Positions 59,964 through 64,000 of a DNA stretch of 64,000 bases are shown in pieces. Below the pieces are notes generated by a model, which saw only the letters and a list, made by a program, of their open reading frames with translations, was not told the origin of the DNA and did not search any database. A program made the translations under genes and the position numbers. Each line of letters opens with the position of its first letter. Within the stretch, counting starts at the first letter, position 1. This DNA comes from Cetobacterium sp050033475 (GTDB taxonomy: Bacteria; Fusobacteriota; Fusobacteriia; Fusobacteriales; Fusobacteriaceae): the NCBI RefSeq assembly GCF_050033475.1, contig NZ_CP188319.1, positions 1,550,001-1,614,000 of the forward strand, read 5' to 3'.

Positions 59964-62204
59964 TTATAAAAGACTTCTACTTTCTTTTAACTTTTTACTT
60001 AATTTTTTTCCTTTATTTTCTTTAACTTGAATTTCAACAGGAAATTTTAAATTTTTAATTTCTCCCATAACTTCAAACTCTATAATTAAATTATCTTTTA
60101 AACTTCCATCTCTCTCCTCTAAATTCAATGGAATAGTTATTATTTTATTTCCTTTAATCTGTTCAAAAGTATTTTTATATTTTTGAAATTGCAAGAAAAT
60201 TGTTACATTATTTAACTGATTTTCATTTTTTAATAAAATTTTAAAATCTGATATTTTATTTGCTTCCAATATATTTTCTTGTATTTCTATAGATATATCT
60301 TTATATTTAGGAACTTCATTTGTAAAAATTCCAAATGGAATCATTACCTCTTCCAATGATATCCCACCATGATTATATTCTCCTGTTGCCTTGGGAAAAT
60401 AACCATTTTTATAAATTAAAAAGAAATAATTTTCTTTAAGTCCTTCCATTAAAGGCAAAGAATATTTTAACATTTCTTCTCTTGAAATCGTATAAAACTC
60501 CTTACACTCTTTAAAACTTTCCTTTGTTTCTAAATACTTTTTCTCATTATAAAAATTACTATAAATTCTTATATATCTTCCATGGTTTTCAATTTCATAG
60601 TCCCCATTTTTAAAGTTTATAGATTTTAAATTTTCATTATATAACTTCAAAGCACCATGATCTGTCATAATAACCAAATTAAATTTTTCTGGAGTAATAT
60701 TTTCAAATATTTTATCTAATTTAGACTTTAATGTTAAATATATATAATCTCTATCTAAATCCTTTATACTATGAAATATTTTATCTATATCTAATATTTC
60801 ATAAAGAAAAATATCTCCTTCTATATTATCTCCCAATTCATCAATATTTTTTATTTCTTTAATATTTCTATTTTGAAATACTTCTATAAAATTTTTCTGA
60901 TTATCTCTATTTAATTCTTGATTATATTTTTTTCCAGAATATAACATTTTTTTGCAATATTTTGTTACTGTTGGAATTCCACTTATGGCCATATCATCAT
61001 TTTGACAATGAAATCCTTTTACTTTTAAATCATTTTTTATATTTAACCATAAATCATATCTTAAGCAATCTATAAATAAATATAAAGTTTTTTTCTTCTC
61101 TATATATTTTTTACTTTCTATCAATAGAGAATCTAAGCATCTTTTATTAGAAATATTATAAATATTTCCATAATTCTCAAAATAATAATTTTGAAATTTT
61201 TCATTCATATCTAAATAGATTTTTTTATAAGATTCTTTTAAATAATTTAAATTTGCTCCGTATTTTTTTTCTATAGATTTTATTTTTTCTTCAATAGTCT
61301 CTCTATAAAATTCACCATTATATTTTACATAAATATCTCTATAATATTTAATCCACTCTTCTATATTTTCCAATGACTTTCCATGAAGTTCTTTAGCTTC
61401 CTTAAGTTCTTCTAAAAAGACAAGTATATCTTCATAATTTCCTTGAAATTTTTCAGTTAATAGTTCTATATATCCTTTAATCTCCATGTAATTAACCCTT
61501 AGATTAAGTTCTTCTAAAACATTTTTTATATAAAATTCCTTTTCAAAGTTTAAATATCCAGAAATATCTCCCAAAAATTTGTCCATTTGAAATTCATTAA
61601 ACATTTGAATCTTTTTTTCTGTTCTTTTTAATTTAGCATTTATTTTTTCTATAATACCCAATAATAAATTATAGTTTTCAATAAATGTTTGCTCAAAAAT
61701 TTTATTCTGAAAAAATTTATAAAAATTTTTAAGAGGATTATTCTCCATTAAAATATTAAAATTATACTCTTTATATTTTGAGAAAATTAGTCCCTCTAAA
61801 AAAAATTCAAAAAATTCATCCAGTGATGTCTTCTCTAATATATTTAGAAATTCACTCGGATAGTCCTCTTGAAATTCTAAATATCTTTTTTTTAGCTGAT
61901 TTTGTTCTTCTTTTTCCTTATTTTTTACATATAACAAATCTTTTATTATATTTTTACTCAATGATAAACTTGTTAAATTCATCATTATTTTTTTTCTTTC
62001 TTCTACTTTAACATTTTTATTCTCTTCAAAATCCAAGTAATAGTTAGCATATTTTTTGCTAACTATTACCTTTAGATTGTTTTTACTTTTTAAATTTTCA
62101 CGGATTTTTTTTCGAGACAAAATATAAGTAGATATACTATTAACTAAAATGTCACCATTTTCATTTATATCATCATTTTGCTGATATTTTACTATAGTAA
62201 CCAT
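59964..62204 (-). CDS. pglZ: PglZ, BREX phosphatase-fold protein
   Basis: 746 residues. A helical N-terminal half (to about 360) is followed by the alkaline-phosphatase-like PglZ domain: LYLFIDCLRYDLW (near 375) with the metal-binding Asp, GIPTVTKYCKKMLYSG with the nucleophile-position Thr, LVIMTDHGAL (near 513) and YNHGGISLEEVMIPFG (near 613). A beta-rich end follows. GGGAGAG precedes the ATG, ten bases after the brxC stop. PglZ is the marker protein of all BREX systems. Confidence 0.92.
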   Translation of the reverse strand: MVTIVKYQQNDDINENGDILVNSISTYILSRKKIRENLKSKNNLKVIVSKKYANYYLDFEENKNVKVEERKKIMMNLTSLSLSKNIIKDLLYVKNKEKEEQNQLKKRYLEFQEDYPSEFLNILEKTSLDEFFEFFLEGLIFSKYKEYNFNILMENNPLKNFYKFFQNKIFEQTFIENYNLLLGIIEKINAKLKRTEKKIQMFNEFQMDKFLGDISGYLNFEKEFYIKNVLEELNLRVNYMEIKGYIELLTEKFQGNYEDILVFLEELKEAKELHGKSLENIEEWIKYYRDIYVKYNGEFYRETIEEKIKSIEKKYGANLNYLKESYKKIYLDMNEKFQNYYFENYGNIYNISNKRCLDSLLIESKKYIEKKKTLYLFIDCLRYDLWLNIKNDLKVKGFHCQNDDMAISGIPTVTKYCKKMLYSGKKYNQELNRDNQKNFIEVFQNRNIKEIKNIDELGDNIEGDIFLYEILDIDKIFHSIKDLDRDYIYLTLKSKLDKIFENITPEKFNLVIMTDHGALKLYNENLKSINFKNGDYEIENHGRYIRIYSNFYNEKKYLETKESFKECKEFYTISREEMLKYSLPLMEGLKENYFFLIYKNGYFPKATGEYNHGGISLEEVMIPFGIFTNEVPKYKDISIEIQENILEANKISDFKILLKNENQLNNVTIFLQFQKYKNTFEQIKGNKIITIPLNLEERDGSLKDNLIIEFEVMGEIKNLKFPVEIQVKENKGKKLSKKLKESRSLL

Positions 62205-62214
62205 CTATCTCTCC

Positions 62215-64000
62215 CTATATTTTTGTTTGAATATAATTTTGTTGCTTACATTCAGTTATTACCTTATCAAACTTTTCTTTAAATTCATCTAAGGATATAT
62301 ATTGTTTTCCTAAGGATTGTATTTCTTGTAAAATCTTATTTTTTATTTCTTCCATTGGAATTACATTTTCTTTATTGATTTCATTATTTAGTATCTGATT
62401 ATTTATTACATTCTCTAGAGCTTCTATTTTATTGCTAACTAGACTTATATATTCAGGCTTAATAATATTATTATTAATATTATTTAAAATAATTCTTAAA
62501 TTAATGTAATCATCATTTTTATTTAATTTTTCTTTTATAACTGGATCTTCTAAAGCTTCTAAATATCTTTCATATACCCCTATTATTCTTCTATGATAAC
62601 CGTTAAATTTTTCATCTAACTCACTTATACTATTTTCTACTTTCTTTATTTCATCACAATCACATTGTTTACAAGAAGCTATTTTACCATCTTCTATAAA
62701 AATTTCACATTTATCATAATTATTCATTTCATCAAAAAATTCTTCCAAGGAAGCTATTTCTATAAAGTTAAGTTTAGATAAATTCTTTAAACATTCTATT
62801 TTAGTTTCTTCCTCAGAAAACAATTTATCTTTTAGTCTTTTAAATTTATCATGATATTTATCATGGTTAATTTTGAATTCATGATTATAAGTTTGTAATA
62901 ATCCCTTTGCTTTTTCTGCCATACTATCTAAAAGATCAATATTAAAACAATCATTTTTATAATCTTCATTTAATAGTTCCAATTCTCTCAATTGTTCTTT
63001 CAAATCAGAATATCCATTTAATTCTACAATTAAAGGTCTAAGTTTCCATAAAGTATCACAAAAAGTTTCATATGTTGTTATTTCATTAGCTTCTAAATTT
63101 TTTAATCCCTTTATTAATTTATCTAGTTCTTCTAAATTTTCTTCATAAGTAGGTTTTTTAAATATTGTTGGAATATCCATAACCATATCATAATAACGTT
63201 TTTTATCTTTATTTTTTTCCAATTGATCCAATCTTGAAATTAAGTTTTTTAATTTACTAATCTTAATTTCTTTCTTTGTCAATCTTAAATCTCTATCTCT
63301 TAAAGTCTTTAATAATCCATCTAATTCTCTTTTTATAGAAACATATATATTAATTTCAGCTCTTCCATCGTTTCTAAATTTTTTACAACTACTAGCTACG
63401 CATATTCTACCTAAAATTTTCCATACAATTCCAACTTCTTCTGGTACAGTTTCTATATCATTTTTTTCTATTTTAAAATCTTCTGGTTTTTCTAAAATAT
63501 TTTTTAAAGATGTTACATCTAGAGAAATATATTTTTTCTTTTCTTTCTCTATTACTGTTATTCTTCCAATCTTATTTGCTACATAAAAATATAATAAAAT
63601 TAATGGATCATTTAATCCATATGGAGCTCTTTTCAGAATATTAAATGTCTCTTTTAAGCTTTCATGCTCTGTCTCTATATGTTTCATAATTTCATATGAT
63701 TTTTTACTATTTTTTTCTTCTGGACTTTTTAATTCTATTATTTTTGGTCCATGATTTTCCTTTTGAAATCCCAAATCTAAAGGAAGTAAGGTTGCATATA
63801 TTTGTTTTACTTGTTCTGCATTATCATCTCTTGCTAATTTTCCAATTCCATTTTCAATAAATTTTTCTACTAATTTATTTAAAGGTCCTCTATTATTAAA
63901 GTTTTCTACTTTTATTTCATAAGGAAATTTTTCGTAATAATTATATAGTAATTCTTTATATAGCATTATTTCTTGTTTAAGATTATCTTTAATCTCTCCT
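62215..64000 (-). CDS. brxC: BrxC/PglY-type BREX ATPase, C-terminal part (runs off the right edge)
   Basis: The frame is open to the last base of the window; the ATG at 63966 is internal, with EIKDNLKQEI preceding it. About 595 residues of the C-terminal part are visible. They are helical, with MLYKELLYNYYEKFPYEIKV, GIGKLARDDNAEQVKQIYAT, a Cys patch (ASCKQCDCDE) and a long charged helical end. The AAA+ motor with Walker motifs would lie outside. Identification comes from position directly before pglZ and general BrxC/PglY character. In type 4 BREX the order is brxP, brxC, pglZ, brxL, matching what is seen. Confidence 0.7.
   Translation of the reverse strand, partial: GEIKDNLKQEIMLYKELLYNYYEKFPYEIKVENFNNRGPLNKLVEKFIENGIGKLARDDNAEQVKQIYATLLPLDLGFQKENHGPKIIELKSPEEKNSKKSYEIMKHIETEHESLKETFNILKRAPYGLNDPLILLYFYVANKIGRITVIEKEKKKYISLDVTSLKNILEKPEDFKIEKNDIETVPEEVGIVWKILGRICVASSCKKFRNDGRAEINIYVSIKRELDGLLKTLRDRDLRLTKKEIKISKLKNLISRLDQLEKNKDKKRYYDMVMDIPTIFKKPTYEENLEELDKLIKGLKNLEANEITTYETFCDTLWKLRPLIVELNGYSDLKEQLRELELLNEDYKNDCFNIDLLDSMAEKAKGLLQTYNHEFKINHDKYHDKFKRLKDKLFSEEETKIECLKNLSKLNFIEIASLEEFFDEMNNYDKCEIFIEDGKIASCKQCDCDEIKKVENSISELDEKFNGYHRRIIGVYERYLEALEDPVIKEKLNKNDDYINLRIILNNINNNIIKPEYISLVSNKIEALENVINNQILNNEINKENVIPMEEIKNKILQEIQSLGKQYISLDEFKEKFDKVITECKQQNYIQTKI

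Noticed and set aside
1..64000. CRISPR array, tRNA or rRNA genes
   Set aside because: I saw no regularly spaced short repeats with unique spacers, no tRNA-like cloverleaf and no rRNA signature on either strand. The only dense repeat is the yadA stalk, which is coding.

Overview
The window reads as chromosome of a Gram-negative, very AT-rich anaerobe. The combination of an outer membrane (YadA-type adhesin, autotransporter barrel, chaperone-usher pilus, periplasmic amidase) with Firmicute-like base composition, strong GGAGG ribosome sites and TTG/GTG starts points to the Fusobacteriota, possibly Cetobacterium, Fusobacterium or a relative. That is an inference from content; there is no rRNA gene to confirm it.

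Layout. 1-5.5 kb: housekeeping genes. A ketopantoate-reductase-like enzyme is paired with a GntR/FCD regulator whose likely operators are visible, followed by a MacA/LolCD-like efflux operon. 5.5-20 kb: surface and metabolic genes. These are a frameshifted kinase relic, a YadA-like trimeric autotransporter with a 120-heptad repeat stalk, uhpT, an autotransporter barrel protein, glycerol dehydrogenase, an exported linear-amide (bile-salt/penicillin V type) hydrolase and two paralogous small secreted proteins. Mobile DNA sits between yadA and uhpT: an IS1182-like element that duplicated a whole terminator hairpin, a block with two tiny hydrophobic (type I toxin-like) peptides, and an IS605-type element carrying only tnpB.

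20-30.2 kb: an eight-gene operon on the minus strand: HxlR regulator, chaperone, major pilin, second chaperone, usher, two small subunits and a 1329-residue giant. Directly upstream is a clear cyclic-di-GMP-I riboswitch with its own promoter and a terminator as expression platform. The second messenger therefore very probably gates pilus synthesis.

30.6-64 kb: an island of NTPase-rich accessory systems. (a) 32.4-47.96 kb holds two divergent operons bounded on both sides by decayed copies of the same IS21-family element. One encodes a Upf1-type SF1 helicase, a winged-helix-like protein and a degenerate PLD-like coiled-coil protein. The other encodes an Hsp70-like ATPase, a coiled-coil (GrpE-like) protein, an NrdG-like radical SAM enzyme, three helical proteins and a double AAA+ ATPase. 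I do not recognise this assembly as a named system. (b) 48.5-57.2 kb holds a WYL regulator, two dynamin-like GTPases, a tail-anchored protein and a HerA-type ATPase, ending in an HNH toxin and probable immunity gene. This is a second unrecognised assembly. (c) 57.4-58.5 kb holds a small protein and aqpZ. (d) 58.5-64 kb holds brxL-pglZ-brxC, the end of a type-4-like BREX locus running off the right edge.

All coordinates and motif readings come from inspection. Family names are from memory of motifs, without database searches.
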